A stretch of DNA of 64,000 bases from Terriglobia bacterium (GCA_020072785.1 JAIQGG010000006.1:62001-126000), one strand, 5' to 3'. Positions 9,180 through 19,067 are shown, counted from the stretch's first letter. The notes: generated by a model from the sequence alone, not told the origin. Translations and numbers: made by a program.

Positions 9180-9830
9180 TTAGACGGGCACGGTTACCGG
9201 CGCCTTCTTCGACGTGGCGGCGCGGCGCTTCCGGACAATACGCACGGTGCTGGCTTGCGGGCCGTTCTCCCCGGCTTCTTCGGCAAAGGTCACCGGCGAG
9301 CCGACTTCCAAGCGGTCAAAACCTTCGAGCAGCACACTCTGCTTGTGGAAGTAGATCTCCCGCCCGTCGCTGGTTTCCAGAAAGCCGAAGCCCCGCGCGG
9401 GAAAGATCTTGCTGACGCGGGCCTGCGGCAGCGGCTCGTGGATTTTGGTCTGCCCGCGGCGGCGGCGCACGTAGTCCTGCAGGCGCCGGCCGGCGATCTT
9501 GAAGGCGTCGTTGAGCGCCAGGTACATGTCCTTGTGGGACGCTTCCACCTCCAATTGCTTCTTCTCCTGCAGCCGGTCGGTCTGGCGCATCGTGGTGTAC
9601 AGGCTGGGCTGGTGCTTGACGACGATCTCCTCGCCCGGCACGGTCAGATCGATGCGCACGTGATAGGGGTTGCCCTCCACGCGATGGCGGTGCGGTAATT
9701 CCACCATCACGCGGCAGCGCATGATACTGCCGTAAAATTTATCGAGTCCCTTAGTCATCTCTCGGACCCAGTCCTCGACATGGGCAGGACGATCTACATT
9801 GCGAAACCGGATATCGATAGGCAGTTTCAT
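9180..9830 (-). CDS. Ribosome hibernation factor (HPF/RaiA) fused to a cold-shock domain
   Basis: 216 residues with two domains. Residues 1-about 115 match the S30AE/HPF fold that binds the 30S decoding region and inactivates ribosomes (HRVEGNPYHVRIDLTVPGEEIVV, with long basic helices). Residues about 135-200 form a cold-shock OB-fold with the RNA-binding signature ARGFGFLET and DGREIYFHKQSV. The ATG at 9830 has AGGAG nine bases upstream. The C-terminal domain replaces the dimerisation tail of long HPF, so it probably binds RNA rather than joining ribosomes into 100S dimers. Monocistronic, convergent with the pentapeptide-repeat gene. Confidence 0.85.
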   Translation of the reverse strand: MKLPIDIRFRNVDRPAHVEDWVREMTKGLDKFYGSIMRCRVMVELPHRHRVEGNPYHVRIDLTVPGEEIVVKHQPSLYTTMRQTDRLQEKKQLEVEASHKDMYLALNDAFKIAGRRLQDYVRRRRGQTKIHEPLPQARVSKIFPARGFGFLETSDGREIYFHKQSVLLEGFDRLEVGSPVTFAEEAGENGPQASTVRIVRKRRAATSKKAPVTVPV

Positions 9831-10220
9831 GGTGTGCGCTCCTGGCGGGGCAGCAGACCCCGGGGGTAGGGAAGACCCGTATTAGATTGATCGGATTCTC
9901 CCCAATTAGAAACAAAAAAAGAAGTGCACGCCCGCTGCCAGTCGGCACCCCCTATACGCTCTGTAAGCGCTCTCTTTTCGCGGGGATACGTTTTCTGGGG
10001 GGCTTTCGGCAGGTACCTTTACCGGGGGGTGGGCCGTTTTTCACACTCTATGGGTCATTTCAACCAAGGCCGCGGCAGGCTCCCGGCCCGAGGCCCCTAA
10101 GGCAAGTGTTTGCGATGGCTTTTCAACGCGCTGGGACGGGCACGGAATTGCTCCTCTAATGTGCCAGGGACCTGGGGCGAGGTGTGCGGGGGGATTTCGC
10201 TTCCCGCATGAGGGGGGAAC
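9831..10220. other. Divergent intergenic region, no gene seen
   Basis: 390 bases between the divergently transcribed hibernation-factor and phosphoribosyltransferase genes. It should hold both promoters. I see an A-run near 9911 and several G-runs but no promoter or operator that I can defend, and no small gene. Confidence 0.5.
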
Positions 10221-10889
10221 ATGGAGCCGATGGTTTTCCGGGACAGGAAGCAGGCCGGCGAGCTCCTCGCCCGCAAGCTCACCAAGTACGCCAACCGGGA
10301 GGACGTCGTGGTCCTGGCGATTCCCCGTGGCGGCGTGCCCGTCGGTTTTGAGGTAGCCCGGGCGCTGCACGCGCCGCTGGACGTCTTTATCGTGCGCAAG
10401 CTGGGCGTGCCATGGCAGGAAGAGCTGGCCTTTGGCGCCGTGGCCACCGGGGGCATTCGCGTCCTGGATGAGCAGATCGTGGAATCCTTACAGCTCACCC
10501 CGGAGCAGATCGACAAGGTCACCGAGAGGGAAAACAAAGAACTGGAACGCCGCGAGCGGGTCTACCGCGGCAAGCGCGCGGCCCTCGCGGTAAAGGGGAA
10601 GCTCGTGCTTCTGGTGGACGACGGCATCGCCACGGGCTCGAGCATGCTCGCGGGGATCACGGCGCTGCGCCAGCTTGAGCCGGCGCAGATTGTCGTAGCA
10701 ACTCCCGTGGCCCCGCCGACCACCTGCGCACGTCTGCGCAAGAAGGCCGATGACCTGGTATGTGTCTCCATGCCTGCGTCGTTTTTCGCCATCGGCCAGT
10801 TTTACGAAAATTTTCTGCCCACCAGCGACGCGGAGGTGTGCACGTTGGTGGAAGAGGCAAGCGCATCGACCGCGCGCAGCGCGGTCTGA
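10221..10889 (+). CDS. Phosphoribosyltransferase-family protein
   Basis: 222 residues with a type I phosphoribosyltransferase fold. The PRPP-binding loop VLLVDDGIATGSS (two acidic residues followed by a small-residue loop) lies near residue 130, and the N-terminal IPRGGVPVG is typical of the group found next to alpha/beta hydrolases (for example in Mycobacterium and Deinococcus). AGGGGGG precedes the ATG at 10221. The stop is 18 bases before the hydrolase gene, so the pair is an operon. The biological substrate of this subgroup is not established to my knowledge. Confidence 0.85.
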   Translation: MEPMVFRDRKQAGELLARKLTKYANREDVVVLAIPRGGVPVGFEVARALHAPLDVFIVRKLGVPWQEELAFGAVATGGIRVLDEQIVESLQLTPEQIDKVTERENKELERRERVYRGKRAALAVKGKLVLLVDDGIATGSSMLAGITALRQLEPAQIVVATPVAPPTTCARLRKKADDLVCVSMPASFFAIGQFYENFLPTSDAEVCTLVEEASASTARSAV

Positions 10890-10907
10890 GCAAGGAAGGG
10901 GGAGACC

Positions 10908-11612
10908 ATGAGTCCGGCGACGCAAGTGAAACACAAGATTACGGAAACCAGCATTGAGGTGCGCCTCGGCGCCATATTACTTCCCGGTGATCTGGCAATT
11001 CCCGAGGAGACAACCGGCATCGTGCTTTTTGCCCACGGCAGCGGCAGCAGCCGGCACAGCCCGCGCAACCGCTTCGTGGCGCGCATGCTGCAGGAACGCG
11101 GCCTGGGCACGTTGCTCTTCGACCTGCTGACCATGGAGGAAGAGGCGCATGACCGCATTGCCGCGCACCTGCGCTTCGACATCCATTACCTGACGCGCCG
11201 CCTCGTGGGCGCCACCGACTGGGTGCGCCAGAACGCCGCCACGCGCGCTCTGCATCTCGGCTACTTCGGCGCCAGCACCGGCGCGGCCGCCGCGCTGGTG
11301 GCCGCCACGCAGCGCGTCGACGACGTCGCCGCGATCGTCTCCCGCGGCGGACGCCCGGACCTCGCCGGGAAGGCCCTGGCCAAAGTCAAGGCGCCGACGC
11401 TGCTCATCGTCGGCGGCGATGATGAGCCGGTTCTGGGCATGAATCGCGAAGCCTACACCGCTCTCGGCTGCGCCAAGAAAGAGCTGGTCGTCGTTCCCGG
11501 CGCCACGCACCTTTTCGAAGAGCCCGGCACACTCGAACAGGTCGGCAAGGAGGCCGGCGAATGGTTCGCCCGCTTCCTCATGGGCGAAAATCCGGTCATT
11601 GCCACCCTCTAG
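10908..11612 (+). CDS. Alpha/beta hydrolase (dienelactone-hydrolase-like), partner of the phosphoribosyltransferase
   Basis: Cytoplasmic alpha/beta hydrolase of 234 residues. The oxyanion strand FAHGSGSS is at 41-48, the nucleophile elbow GASTG at 121-125 (Ser123), the acid in GGDDE (Asp171) and the histidine in GATHLFEE (His201), a complete triad. A good ribosome binding site precedes the ATG at 10908. In several bacteria the two activities are fused in one protein, which supports a joint but unknown pathway, often suggested to be nucleotide or phosphoribosyl metabolism under stress. Confidence 0.85.
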   Translation: MSPATQVKHKITETSIEVRLGAILLPGDLAIPEETTGIVLFAHGSGSSRHSPRNRFVARMLQERGLGTLLFDLLTMEEEAHDRIAAHLRFDIHYLTRRLVGATDWVRQNAATRALHLGYFGASTGAAAALVAATQRVDDVAAIVSRGGRPDLAGKALAKVKAPTLLIVGGDDEPVLGMNREAYTALGCAKKELVVVPGATHLFEEPGTLEQVGKEAGEWFARFLMGENPVIATL

Positions 11613-11768
11613 CAACGGCTCGCGAGGGTGCGGTTCGCCAGTGTCATCTCAGGGCGCGGACAGTAATTTCTCCAGCCGCGCGTATAGCCGAGCCCTGACT
11701 CAAAATTTGGCCTCGCGGACTTTCGCTTTTTCATCGACTGCATACCGGCCGCCCTTTATACTGCTCCC

Positions 11769-13673
11769 GTGCATTCCAGGACCGAGCTGCTGGGGGCGCT
11801 GCGCCGCTACTGGGGTTACGATTCGTTTCGCCCGTTGCAGGAGCGCATCGTGGGCAGCCTGTTTGGCGGCCGCGACACTTGCGTGATCATGCCCACCGGC
11901 GGCGGCAAATCCCTCTGCTACCAGTTGCCCGCGGCCATGCTCTCCACGCAGACCGTCATCGTGGTGTCGCCGCTGATCGCCCTGATGCAGGACCAGGTGG
12001 CGCAGCTCACGCAGATGGGCCTTCCCGCCGCGCTGCTGAACAGCTCGCTCGCCGCCGGCGAGCAGTCCCAGGTCATGCGCAAATCCCTCGCCGGCGAATA
12101 CCGCCTGCTGTATCTTTCTCCGGAACGCCTCGCCCGCCCGGACACTGTCGCCTGGCTGCAGCGTGTCCCGGTCTCCTTCTTCGCCATCGACGAAGCCCAC
12201 TGCATCTCCGAGTGGGGTCACGAGTTCCGCCCCGAGTACCGCCAGCTCAGCAGCCTGCGCAAGCACTTTCCCGACCGGCCCATCGCCGCCTTCACCGCCA
12301 GCGCCACGCGCCGCGTGCGCCACGACATCATCGAGCAGCTCCAGCTGCGGGCCCCGGACAAGTACATCGTCAGCTTCCACCGCCCCAACTTGCGCTACAT
12401 CGTCAACGAGTGCAACGCGCGCACGCAGTCCGCGCTGCTCGTGAAGTCGCTGCGCCGCTACAGCGGCAGCAACGTCATCGTCTACGCCCCCACCATCGCC
12501 CGCGTCGAAGAGACCGTGGATTTTCTCGAAGAGCAGGGCATTCCCGCCATCGCTTATCACGGCCGGATGGACAGCGGCGAGCGCCGCCGCAATCAGGAGC
12601 GCTGGATGTCCGACGAAGTGCGTGTGCTCGTGGGCACCGTCGCCTTCGGCCTGGGCATCAACAAAGCCGCCGTGCGCGCCGTCATCCATCTCTCGCTGCC
12701 CAAATCCATCGAGCAGTATTACCAGGAAGCCGGCCGTGCCGGCCGCGATGGCCTGCCCGCGGACTGCCTGTTGTTCTGGCAGAAGCGCGACGCCGGCCTG
12801 CTGGCGCACTTCATCGGGCAGCTCAGCGACCCCGCGGAAAAGGATCGCGCCTGGCAGCGCTATCACGAAATCCGCGGCTTCGCCGAAGCGCAGGCCTGCC
12901 GCCACCGCCAGATCTGCTCGCACTTCGGTGAAAAATTTAAATTGGATTACTGCGAAGCCTGCGACGTCTGCGGCTGCGACACCGAGTGGCTGGCCACGCC
13001 GGCCGAAGAGAAGCGCTCCCGGCGCCGCAGAACCGCCGTGCCGTCCCCCGGCGTGGCCCGGCCGCGGCGCTCCCCCTCGCTGGATAAGAGTCTGGTTCCG
13101 GGCGGCGGCGCCTCGGATGTGGACCCCGAATTGCGCGACTATCTCCGCGAGTGGCGGCGCGAAATGGCCAAAGAGAACAACGTTCCCGCCTACGTCGTAA
13201 TGCACGACACCTCGCTCGAAGAGCTCTGCCGCGCGCGCCCCACGGCGCTCTCCGGAATTCGCAGCGTCAGCGGATTTGGCGAGCGCAAGACCGAACTATA
13301 CGGCCGGCAGATCCTGGATGTGCTGAAGCGCTTCCGCGACGGCGTCCGGGCCAGCGCGGCGCCGGAAAAAAAGCGCAAGCCCGTGGACGAAACCCTGCAG
13401 TTGCTCAAAGTAGGCCGCAGCTTCGCGGAGATCGCGGAGATTCGCAGCCGGCAGGTGACCACCGTGATCAGCATGGTCGCCGACCTGGTGGAGCAGGGCG
13501 ACGTGGAATTTCAGCCCGCCTGGGTGGAAGCCGCGAAGCAGGCCCGCATCGAAGCGGCCTGCGCGGGTCTCGGAATCGACCGCCTCCGCCCCCTCAAGGA
13601 AGCGCTCCCGCCGGAAATCTCCTTTGAAGAGATCCGCCTGGTCGTAGCCCGTTTGCGCCGCCTGCAGGCTTGA
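11769..13673 (+). CDS. recQ: ATP-dependent DNA helicase RecQ
   Basis: 3'-5' DNA helicase of 634 residues for recombination and fork repair. Walker A MPTGGGKS is at 41-48, DEAH at 141-144, followed by the RecQ aromatic-rich loop CISEWGHEFRPEY. The RecQ zinc site is present as Cys residues around 378-402 (CRHRQIC, CEACDVCGC). An HRDC domain follows at about 455-535, and a C-terminal helix-turn-helix of the HTH_40/RQC type (RSFAEIAEIRSRQVTTVISMV) occupies the last 90 residues. The start is GTG at 11769, in the conserved N-terminal HxxLxxxxGYxxFRPLQ context. Transcribed alone. Confidence 0.93.
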   Translation: MHSRTELLGALRRYWGYDSFRPLQERIVGSLFGGRDTCVIMPTGGGKSLCYQLPAAMLSTQTVIVVSPLIALMQDQVAQLTQMGLPAALLNSSLAAGEQSQVMRKSLAGEYRLLYLSPERLARPDTVAWLQRVPVSFFAIDEAHCISEWGHEFRPEYRQLSSLRKHFPDRPIAAFTASATRRVRHDIIEQLQLRAPDKYIVSFHRPNLRYIVNECNARTQSALLVKSLRRYSGSNVIVYAPTIARVEETVDFLEEQGIPAIAYHGRMDSGERRRNQERWMSDEVRVLVGTVAFGLGINKAAVRAVIHLSLPKSIEQYYQEAGRAGRDGLPADCLLFWQKRDAGLLAHFIGQLSDPAEKDRAWQRYHEIRGFAEAQACRHRQICSHFGEKFKLDYCEACDVCGCDTEWLATPAEEKRSRRRRTAVPSPGVARPRRSPSLDKSLVPGGGASDVDPELRDYLREWRREMAKENNVPAYVVMHDTSLEELCRARPTALSGIRSVSGFGERKTELYGRQILDVLKRFRDGVRASAAPEKKRKPVDETLQLLKVGRSFAEIAEIRSRQVTTVISMVADLVEQGDVEFQPAWVEAAKQARIEAACAGLGIDRLRPLKEALPPEISFEEIRLVVARLRRLQA

Positions 13674-14112
13674 CCTCGTACCAGGCGAATGCGGGCGAAC
13701 CTCGTTTTTCTCTGTGCCTGCGATACTTTGCCGGTTCGCGTGATTGCCGGGGGTCCGCGGGTTGCTTGCCGGTTAGATCGAGACCTGTCAGAGGCCCGCG
13801 ACCAGCAGTCCGCCCAGGGATTCTTGCTGCTGCTGTGGCTGGAAGCCGGCGTTCGTCAGCGCGGATTCAAACAGCGGGATGCGCGTGGCCCGCAGGCCGG
13901 GTGTCGCACGACCTCCTCGGCGCGGGCGGCGCCGCCCGGAGCGACCACGAGAGAGGTCATCGCCTGGATCGCAGATTGGCATGGGCGAGAAAAGACCATA
14001 GTGGATAACTGTATCTATTATTCCAGTCCTAAAGCGTTCGCATCAAGAACCCAAGAAACACCTTGAATGGCAGGCTAGAGGAGGTTTCTTCCACAGGCAA
14101 AAGAAATGTGAC
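13674..14112. other. Intergenic region before the respiratory cluster
   Basis: About 440 bases with no supported gene. A minus-strand frame of 64 codons (13788-13982) ends in ESALTNAGFQPQQQQESLGG, which looks protein-like but matches nothing I know; it may be the tail of a decayed gene. AT content rises from about 13990 toward the promoter of the respiratory cluster. Confidence 0.4.
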
Positions 14113-14141
14113 TTGACAAACAACAAATACTGGAATACAAG
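14113..14141 (+). promoter_or_regulatory. Candidate sigma-70-type promoter of the nar cluster
   Basis: TTGACA (14113-14118), a 17-base spacer and TACAAG (14136-14141), about 30 bases before the Rrf2 start codon. The -35 is perfect, the -10 matches four of six. I saw no FNR-type TTGAT-N4-ATCAA box nearby, so nitrate or oxygen control may pass through the Rrf2 protein itself. Confidence 0.45.
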
Positions 14142-14172
14142 GTAAAGAATTCCCGAATGGGGATTCGTTAAC

Positions 14173-14667
14173 TTGCTCCTCCAACACGCTTCCGAACTCG
14201 CCATTCGCGCAACGCTCTTCCTGGCGCAGCAGGAGCCCGGGAAGCTTTCGCCGGTCCGCGAAATCGCTGCGCACACGGGTGTTTCGGAGGCGTACCTGGC
14301 GAAGATTTTCCAGCGGCTCGGGGCTTCCGGTTTGGTCCGGTCCTTCCGCGGTCCCGGAAAGGGTATGGAACTCGGCCGCGCACCGAAGAGCATCTCGCTC
14401 GCCGCGGTAGTCCGCGCCGTGGAAGGTGCGAAGGAGCCGGACATATGCGTTCTGGGCCTCGGGGTGTGTTCCGAGGAGAATCCTTGTCCGCTCCATGAAG
14501 AGTGGCTGCCTCTGCGGGCGGCTATCCACAACTTCCTCGAACAAACGACGCTCGCCGATCTGGTCCGTGTGGTGAATGAGAAATCACGCCACCAAAAACC
14601 GGGCGTGCTCAATTTGATCGCTGCGGAGGCCGCGGCAGTCCGAGCGCGAGAAAGGAAGCGGTTGTGA
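14173..14667 (+). CDS. Rrf2-family Fe-S transcription regulator
   Basis: 164 residues with an N-terminal winged helix (ASELAIRATLFLAQ, then PVREIAAHTGVSEAYLAKIFQRL), which is diagnostic for the Rrf2/IscR/NsrR family. Three cysteines in the pattern C-x7-C-x5-C (ICVLGLGVCSEENPC, residues about 92-106) are placed to hold a [2Fe-2S] or [4Fe-4S] cluster. The start is TTG at 14173, matching the family MLL start; GGGGA lies about ten bases upstream. It is the first gene of the nar cluster and overlaps the next start (TGATG), so it most likely senses NO, redox state or oxygen and controls this operon and itself. NsrR is the closest functional analogue. Confidence 0.85.
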   Translation: MLLQHASELAIRATLFLAQQEPGKLSPVREIAAHTGVSEAYLAKIFQRLGASGLVRSFRGPGKGMELGRAPKSISLAAVVRAVEGAKEPDICVLGLGVCSEENPCPLHEEWLPLRAAIHNFLEQTTLADLVRVVNEKSRHQKPGVLNLIAAEAAAVRARERKRL

Positions 14668-15506
14668 TGAAATTCGGATGGTTGCTAAGCGCTTTGCTGT
14701 TGCTGTTTTTCTTGTGCCCCAGAGCACTTGCCCAACAGCCGGCCGACTTTTTTCAACAGAACTGCACCAGTTGCCACACGATTGGCGGCGGGCGGATAAC
14801 GGGCCCCGACCTGAAGGATGTGACGAAGCAAAAGGATCGTGCCTGGCTCGAGCACTTCATCCAAAACCCAAAGGCAGTCATTGATGGCGGGGACCCTTTC
14901 GCTTTGCAACTGCAGCAAGACGCCCGCGGAGTCGTGATGCCTGCGATTCAAGGTTTGACACCGCAAATGGCGAAAGGACTGCTCGATATGATTGAGGCGG
15001 AATCGAAGCTTGCCAAGTCCCGATTCGCCGGGGTGAGTATCAGTGACCGGCCATTTACAGCGGCCGATGTAACCCTGGGGACGGAAATTTTCGCGGGCAC
15101 CCGGAAGTTGAGTCAGGGCGGTCCGCCCTGCATTTCCTGCCATACGCTCGGCACGATTGGCGGTCTGGGAGGGGGCCGGCTGGGACCGGATCTGACGCGG
15201 GTTTATGAGCGCCTGGGCGGACGAAAGGCAGTGGGCGCGTGGCTTTCCGCTCCCGTTACGCCGACGATGCAGGCTGTATTTCGCCAGCACCCTTTGCAAT
15301 CCGAGGAAATCCTGCCGCTGCTCTCCGTGTTTGAGGATGCCTCGCGGCGCTCACAGCCCGCGGACACGGGGACGCAAGTGAATTTTTTCATAGGCGGTTT
15401 TGCGGGTGCATCCCTCGGTCTCCTGGTCATGGGCTGGGTGTGGCGAAACCGGATGCGAACGGTGCGGCGGAGCATGGTGACTGCGGCGCAACGAGGTGCG
15501 GAATGA
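14667..15506 (+). CDS. Membrane-anchored diheme cytochrome c (NarC-like)
   Basis: 279 residues: signal peptide 1-22 (ending ALA), heme site one CTSCH (33-37), heme site two CISCH (155-159), and one C-terminal TM helix at about 240-257 with a basic cytoplasmic tail. It should be a periplasmic electron carrier tethered to the membrane. The gene overlaps both the regulator upstream (TGATG) and narG downstream (ATGA), so it belongs to the nar operon. Thermus thermophilus has the same order, narC-narG-narH-narJ-narI, where NarC is a diheme cytochrome needed for nitrate respiration. NarC is the best working name; a link to the downstream complex III is also possible. Confidence 0.82.
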   Translation: MKFGWLLSALLLLFFLCPRALAQQPADFFQQNCTSCHTIGGGRITGPDLKDVTKQKDRAWLEHFIQNPKAVIDGGDPFALQLQQDARGVVMPAIQGLTPQMAKGLLDMIEAESKLAKSRFAGVSISDRPFTAADVTLGTEIFAGTRKLSQGGPPCISCHTLGTIGGLGGGRLGPDLTRVYERLGGRKAVGAWLSAPVTPTMQAVFRQHPLQSEEILPLLSVFEDASRRSQPADTGTQVNFFIGGFAGASLGLLVMGWVWRNRMRTVRRSMVTAAQRGAE

Positions 15507-18500
15507 AGCGCAAGAATGGCGTGAGCTGGATCAAGGATGAAAGCAACCCGCAGTTGCGTAGTTGGGAAGAGTTCTATCGCAACCGCTGGCAGCACGACAA
15601 GATCGTTCGCAGCACCCACGGCGTCAACTGCACGGGCGGCTGCACCTGGCAGATTTTCGTCAAAGACGGAATCGTCACCTGGGAGATGCAGGGGCTGGAT
15701 TATCCCCTGCTCGAAGCAAGTCTTCCGCCGTACGAGCCGCGGGGCTGCCAGCGCGGAATTTCCTATTCGTGGTACCTCTACAGCCCACTGCGCGTGAAGT
15801 ACCCCTACATGCGCGGGGCGCTGCTGGACTTGTGGAAAGAAGCGCGGGGCAAGTTTGACGATCCCGTCGAAGCCTGGCAATCGCTGGTGGAGAACCCCGA
15901 GGCGCGGCAGCGCTGGCAGAAGGCGCGCGGCAAGGGAGGATTCCGCCGCAGCGATTGGGAGACCGTGAAGGAGCTGATCGCGGCAAGCTGCCTGTATACC
16001 GCACGGAAGCACGGGCCCGACCGCATCGCGGGCTTTTCGCCGATTCCGGCGATGTCCATGATCAGCTACGCCTCCGCGAGCAGACCGACGTGAACGAATC
16101 CGCCGACTGGTACAACGCCAAGCTGCTGGCGGTGATGGGCTCGAACCTGAACATGACGCGCACGCCGGATTGTCATTTCGCCGCCGAAGCGCGCCACAAC
16201 GGCAGCAAGATGTGGGTCTTCGCGCCGGACTTCAGCCAGGTTTCGAAATATGCGGACGAATGGGTGCGCATCAATGCGGGGCAGGATGGCGCGTGGTGGA
16301 TGGCGGCGAACCACGTCCTTCTGAAAGAGTTTCACCACGAACAGAAGATTCCCTATTTCCTGGATTACACGAAGAAATATACGGACGCTCCGTACCTCGT
16401 CGAACTGAGCCAGGACGGCAACGAGTACCGCGCCGGGCAGTTGCTCCGCGCCGGACGTCTTGCCGCCTATCAGGGCGCCGAGAACGGGGAATGGAAGTTT
16501 CTGATGTGGGATGGGGCGGAGCAGCGGCCGAAGATGCCGATGGGCAGCTCCGGATTCCGCTGGGGCCAGGAGAAAGGGAAGTGGAACCTCGAACTGAAAG
16601 ACGGCCGCGACGGTTCGGCGATTGACCCCGCGCTGACCTTCCTCGGCGAAGGCGACGACGTCGTACAGGTGCGCTTCGACGATTTTGCCGAGGGGAAAAC
16701 GATTTGCCGCGGCGTGCCGGTGCGCAAGATCCGGACAGCGGACGGCGGCACGGTGACCGTGACGACGGCGTACGACCTGCTGATGGCGCAATACGGCGTG
16801 CCGCGCGGCTTGCCGGGCGCCTATCCCCGGGATTATGACGATGCCGACGCGCCCTATACCCCGGCGTGGTCCGAGAAATTTACCGGTTTGGGGCGAGATG
16901 TGCTGATCCGCTTCGCGCGGGAGTGGGGAAGCACGGCGAATCATACCAAGGGCAAGTGCACGGTCATCATCGGCGCGGGGATCAATCACTGGTATCACGG
17001 CAATCTCATGTATCGCGCCGCGATCCACGCGCTGATGTTCTGCGGCTGCGTGGGCGTGAACGGCGGAGGACTGGCGCATTACGTGGGCCAGGAAAAACTG
17101 GCCCCGATGGAGTCCTGGTCTTCGATTGCATTTGCCCGGGACTGGATGCCCGCGGCGCGGCTGCAGAATGCGCCGAGCTGGCACTACGTCAATTCCGATC
17201 AATGGCGCTATGAGAAGCAGTTCACCGATTACCATACCGTTCCTCCCGGCCAGGCTCCCGGATCGCTCGCCGGCGGGCACACGATGGACGCGCAGGTGCG
17301 CGCCGTGCGCAATGGCTGGCTGCCGTTCTATCCGCAGTTCAACCGCAATCCGCTGGAAGTGGTCCGCGAAGCGCAGCAGGCCGGCGCCGACACGCCGGAG
17401 AAGGTGGCCGAATACACCACGAAAAAGCTGAAGAGCGGCGAGCTGAAATTTGCGGTCGAAGACCCCGACGCGGAGGAAAACTGGCCGCGCGTATGGTTCA
17501 TCTGGAGGGGCAACGCGCTGATGGCCAGCGCCAAAGGCCACGAATACTTCCTGAAGCACTATCTCGGCACGCACACCAATAGCATCGCCACGGACATGGC
17601 GGAAGGTTCGGTGAAGGAGGTGGTGTGGCACGAGACGGCTCCGCAGGGAAAGATGGATCTGATCGTGGATCTGAATTTCCGCATGGACACGTCCGCGCTT
17701 TATTCCGACATCGTGCTGCCGGCGGCCACCTGGTATGAGAAGGCCGATCTGAATTCGACCGACATGCACAGCTTCATCCATCCGCTCTCCGCGGCGGTGC
17801 CTCCCTGCTGGGAATCCAAGAGCGACTGGCAGATCTTCGGCTCCCTGGCGAAGAAGTTTTCGGAATTGGCCGCCCGGCATTTCCCCAAGCCCATGTGGGA
17901 CCTGGTGGCGACACCGCTGGCGCACGACACGGCGGCGGAGATCGCGCAGCCGCAAATGCTGGATTGGAAGAGCGGCGAAGTGGAAGCAATTCCCGGGAAA
18001 ACGATGCCCGGGCTGAAGCTGGTCGCGCGCGACTACAGCAACCTCTATAACCAGTACATCTCGTTCGGGCCGCAAGTCCGCGCGCAAGGCTTGGGGGCCC
18101 ACGGCACGCATTACAACTGTGAGGATCTCTACGATGAGGCCGCGCGCAATTTGCCGGTGAGTGTGTGGAACGGCCAGCGCTATCCCTCGATGGCTGCGGA
18201 TGAAGATGTCTGCAATCTGATCCTGCGATTCGCGTCGGTTACCAACGGAGAACTGGCCTACCGCTCGTATCGCGATATGGAAGCCAAGGTGGGCTTGCCG
18301 CTCGCGCACCTGGCCGAGCGCAATCGCGGGTCACGCATCTCCTATAAGGAACTGCAAACCAGGCCGCACCGCCTTTTGAACAGCCCCATGTGGTCCGGGC
18401 TGACGGAAGACGGCCGGGCCTACGCGCCCTTCACTTATAACGTGGAATGCCTGGTGCCCTGGCGAACGCTGACCGGCCGGCAGCATTTCTATCTCGACCA

Positions 18501-19056
18501 TCCCGGCTACATCCAGTTTGGCGAGCACCTGCCGACCTATAAGCCGAAGCCGCTGCCGGTGCAGTACAGCGATCTGCGTCTGAGCGAGGAAGTGGGGCCG
18601 ACCAAGACGCTGAACTATCTGACGCCGCACGGGAAATGGCACATCCACTCGACCTACGGCGACAACCACCGCATGACCACGCTTTCGCGGGGCATCGAGC
18701 CGCTGTGGATGAACGATAAGGACGCGGTGGACATCGCCATCAACGACAACGACTGGGTGGAAGTGCACAACGACAACGGCGTGGTGGTCACGCGGGCGGT
18801 GGTGAGCGCGCGCATCCCGCGCGGCATCTGCATCCAGTATCATTCGCCGGAAAGAACGTTTTCCGTTCCGACTTCGCCGCTGCGCAAGAACCGCCGCGCG
18901 GGCGGGCACAATTCGCTGACGCGCACGCGGCTGAAGCCGAATCTGATGGTCGGCGGCTACGGACAATTCACGTTCCATTTTAACTACTGGGGTCCGGTGG
19001 GCTGTAACCGGGACACGCACGTCTTCGTGCGGAAGCTGCCCGAACTGAAGTGGTGA
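15503..19056 (+). pseudogene. narG: Respiratory nitrate reductase alpha subunit, broken by internal deletion and frameshift
   Basis: Molybdopterin catalytic subunit of membrane-bound nitrate reductase. The N-terminal part (191 codons, 15503-16075) holds the FS0 [4Fe-4S] ligands His39, Cys43, Cys47 and Cys82 and runs to MSMISYAS. The match resumes in another frame at 16078 with [13 protein letters not shown] and continues for 992 residues to a normal C-terminus. Compared with E. coli NarG about 31 codons are missing (GARYL...QTWG) and two bases remain, a net loss of about 91 bases. The lost part includes YCDLPPASP, whose Asp (Asp222 in E. coli) binds molybdenum. Read as it stands, the N-terminal piece stops at 16093. 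No Tat signal, so cytoplasmic type. Either a real null allele or an assembly error; the rest of the gene is well preserved. Confidence 0.9.
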
Positions 19057-19067
19057 GGAGCGCTGCT

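Noticed and set aside
9165-9181. Hairpin AAGACC-TCC-GGTCTT as a terminator
   Set aside because: Six-base stem with no T-run on either strand, and it overlaps the stop codon of the hibernation-factor gene.
13788-13982. 64-codon minus-strand frame before the nar cluster
   Set aside because: First half is Arg/Gly-rich shadow sequence, no ribosome binding site, no known family; kept only as a remark on the intergenic region.
14000-14172. FNR or NarL binding sites at the nar promoter
   Set aside because: No TTGAT-N4-ATCAA palindrome and no paired TACYYMT heptamers could be found by eye.
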